From Pontederia crassipes (lineage: Eukaryota > Streptophyta > Magnoliopsida > Commelinales > Pontederiaceae): 64,000 nucleotides of DNA. The notes under the pieces are model-generated. The model saw nothing but the letters and a program-made list of their open reading frames with translations. It was not told where the DNA came from and did no database searches. Location: contig CM060194.1 in the NCBI GenBank assembly GCA_030549335.1, positions 19,408,171 through 19,472,170 on the forward strand, in the 5' to 3' direction. Positions 61,776-64,000 of this stretch are shown here, piece after piece. Position numbers and translations under genes: made by a program. Every line of letters starts with the position of its first letter. The first letter of the stretch is position 1.

Positions 61776-62830
61776 AAAAAAGATTCGACTTCGAATTTGG
61801 ATAAAAGAAATTACATCCTTCTATCTAAATAACTCCGAAAAATCCTTTCTCATCTCTTTTTCCAATTGGCAGCATCTATGACGTGTCCAAACCACTTTCA
61901 CCATGGGTACCATCTTGTTCTTCATATGCTTCGTTTGGTACTCCAAATTTTTCGTAGGTTGCTCAACATATATCAGATCTACATTTAAATTTGGTTCCTC
62001 CATATTCACCACATTAGCGTCATCACGTTGGTACTTGCGTAGTGCACGTGAAAGACATTATGCACGTGTCCATATGATGATGGTAACGCCAACCTGCAAC
62101 ATGCATCTCCGACCAATGCAAGTACTTTGAAGGGGCCAACATACTTTGGGCTTAACTTACTCTTTTTGCTAAACCTCATTACCTCTTTAATCTAAAGAAA
62201 CTTTTAGCATCACTCGATCTCCCACTTTAAAAATTTGTTATCTTCGCCAGCATAGATCTTTTGCCTTGTGAAGGCTGCCTTCAGCCTTTCTCTAATTACG
62301 TCTTCCATTTTTTGCTTCATCACTTCTTCTGACAATAATTATCGTCCTCCCACCTCGCTCCAATAGATGGTGAATCGACAAGGTCTTTCATTCATGACTG
62401 CAAATGGTGACATACCTATGTTGGAGCGGTAGTTATTATTGTACACAAACTTAATCAGTGGAAGGTCAGTGTCCTAACTATCATTTCAGTCCGATGCACA
62501 TGCCCAGAGTATATCTTCTAATGTCCGAATTGTTCGTTCAGATTACCCGTCCATTTGTGACTCGAATGTTGTGCTGAAATTCAACTTCGTTCCAAATGCA
62601 CTCTGGATGCTCTGTCAGAATCGGGCTATAAATCATGGATCTCCCTCCGATACAATGGAGACTGATACTTCATGTAGTTGGATAACCTCCTTAATGTAAA
62701 TGTCCATCAAGTTTTTGACATATTGCTTCCATTTGATGAGTATGAAGTGTGTCATCTTGCTGAACCGATCCACCACAATCCATATTGCATCGTGGCATTG
62801 CTGAGTTCTTGAAGCCAATAACGAAATTCA
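61776..62830 (-). pseudogene. Gypsy integrase, broken
   Basis: From 62,818 leftward: the core start HDAIWIVVDRFSKMTHFI (62,633-62,818) and VSIVSEGDP. Frame-shifted parts follow: WQSIQSAFGTKLNFST, FVYNNNYRSNIGMSPF and the C-terminal LSPKYVGPFKVLALVGD with HNVFHVHYAS near 62,050-62,150. Many stops. The catalytic region is recognisable but dead. Confidence 0.75.
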
Positions 62831-63983
62831 TATTGCATTCAGATTTCACTTATGTTATTTATGCCATATTTTGCAAATTAATTTTAAAGACTATTTAAAA
62901 CAACATAACTATACTTTATTCTTTTTTATTAACATATTTTATTTATATCAATCCCAATATTGTAGAATCAAGCTTCAAAGTCAATTCACATGTATGCTAT
63001 TCACAAATTTAGAATAATCATAATCACTTGAAAGAGTCGAACAAATGTAGTGTTCAAACCCAAAAACTTCATTCTTAAAATTAGAATATTAATTATGTAA
63101 TACATATGGGTAATCCAATGTATGTTAAATACAAAATTATGAATGATTGCTTGGAAATATCCTCTCATCACACCTTCATAAGATTCAAATGTATTTATTC
63201 CAAATCACAATGTCGCATTGCAAAAATTTTATAACACAGTATCTTTGGTTGTGACTTTTGTTATCGTTTGCATTTTCCTTTTTATATAAAATGCAAACTA
63301 ATTGTTATTTATGTAATAAGTTCTTGTTCAAATCAATAAGTTGTTCATACTCAGTCATATATAAATGATTAATTCATCTTTTCTTAAATTGGCTACAAAG
63401 AAACACATCATGCTTCCTTTCTATATTAGGAAGAAGGGCTGCATGATAAATAATGATCAAACTCATTTAGATATCAGATGATCATATGTACCCAGAACAT
63501 GATTTGTTTTTCTTAGAATTGACATGATCTAATATCATGAGGTCAATCCAAAACTTACTCATAATTTGGCTCTTACTTTTATTTTTCCTATAATAATTTT
63601 GTGAAATAGTGTTTAAGTATCTCTCATGATGTACACGACTTTCAGAATTGAGATATCGTAAGTTTACGAGTGGTTTGATGGTCAAAAATTCATAATGATC
63701 ATATCGAGTTCCATGTATATAGAGATTGAGATATACCATTTTTTTAACTTTAGCTAATGTTATCCATATATTAAAGTCATTTTTGAGAATCTAATAGTAC
63801 TTGTAGTTCATCATGCAAGTAACTCATTCTTGATAAACTATTATTCACAATCACTTAAAATGTATATAATTCATATCAAACTAAGGAACTTATCTTTCTT
63901 CTTGAAGAATAAATCTGAAGCTCAAAATTTTGACTGAATGCATACCTCATCGGAATGCCCTCGTAATTCTTTTTAATCTTACA
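62831..63983. other. AT-rich stretch, no gene seen
   Basis: No recognisable frame; 63,482-63,739 has no known motif. The homology to the gypsy element stops abruptly at about 62,830. Confidence 0.5.
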
Positions 63984-64000
63984 CACTACAAGAAAATTGC
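63984..64000 (+). mobile_element. Start of a CACTA (En/Spm) transposon terminus
   Basis: CACTACAAGAAAATTGC is the characteristic plant CACTA terminal inverted repeat, here at the very edge of the window. The element should extend to the right. The three bases before it are ACA, a possible target duplication. Confidence 0.75.

Larger units (their letters stand above)
59660..62830 (-). mobile_element. Truncated Ty3/gypsy element: integrase plus 3' LTR
   Basis: The 3' LTR (59,660-61,762) begins TGTAATGATCC on the minus strand after the polypurine run AAGGAGGTTATGA. It shares TACGTACTGAGTATTTTTATA and the CAATTCAATT-type simple repeats with the solo LTR at 23,823-26,084, so it is the same broad family. 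Upstream pol remains only as integrase. The element is cut off near 62,830; no 5' LTR is in the window. Confidence 0.75.

Noticed and set aside
1..64000. CRISPR arrays, bacterial operons, tRNA or rRNA genes, endogenous pararetrovirus
   Set aside because: None seen: the only regular repeats are transposon-derived, tRNA-like matches are primer binding sites, and no movement- or coat-protein-like frame occurs.

Overview
The window is nuclear DNA from a flowering plant. It holds one intact host gene, a spliced minus-strand homologue of Arabidopsis MODIFIER OF SNC1 1 (MOS1). Around it lies a dense graveyard of plant transposable elements: Ty3/gypsy, Athila, L1-type LINE, hAT, Mutator-like and CACTA. 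I cannot place the species more closely from sequence alone.

Left third (1-28,500) is best read as one deeply nested transposon stack. The outermost layer is an old inverted-repeat (Mutator-like) element. Its left terminal repeat is split: one piece lies at about 351-425 and its continuation at 16,619-16,666. The matching right terminal repeat is at about 28,240-28,500. A Ty3/gypsy element (X1, plus strand, 426-16,618) sits in that split and is itself interrupted by an Athila element (minus strand, 3,312-13,904). Just inside the split repeat lies a decayed hAT transposon (minus strand, from 16,667). The hAT carries a second copy of the X family (X2, minus strand, 17,715-22,648) and a gypsy solo LTR (23,823-26,084) with a perfect 5-bp target duplication. 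The GC-rich core of the Mutator-like element (27,412-28,240) looks like captured host coding sequence.

Middle (28,500-49,700): a truncated hAT-like repeat, a 2-kb stretch with nothing recognisable, then a LINE inside a LINE. LINE B (minus, 31,422-43,611, 10-bp target duplication) is cut in its reverse transcriptase by the roughly 6.0-kb LINE A (plus, 33,390-39,404, 15-bp target duplication). After this come a purine-rich tandem repeat, two small elements with terminal inverted repeats (45,059-46,030 and 46,187-47,542) and AT-rich spacer.

Right part (49,700-64,000): MOS1 has eight coding exons (57,366 down to 50,208) whose lengths sum to an uninterrupted 1,627-codon frame. It probably has a spliced 5' leader and a spliced 3' UTR. 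Its leader/promoter is a head-to-tail tandem duplication (58,084-58,886). Upstream is a truncated gypsy element (minus strand; 3' LTR plus integrase), AT-rich DNA, and at the last 17 bases the start of a CACTA (En/Spm) terminus.

All transposon genes carry stops or frameshifts except the Athila gag frame. MOS1 is the only gene I would expect to make a functional host protein. I did not find a new defence or other multi-gene system. The most unusual signals are the X-family LTRs, which contain a copy of the element's own integrase tail plus a second polypurine tract; the repeated Cys/Glu-rich peptide in that family; and the duplicated MOS1 leader.
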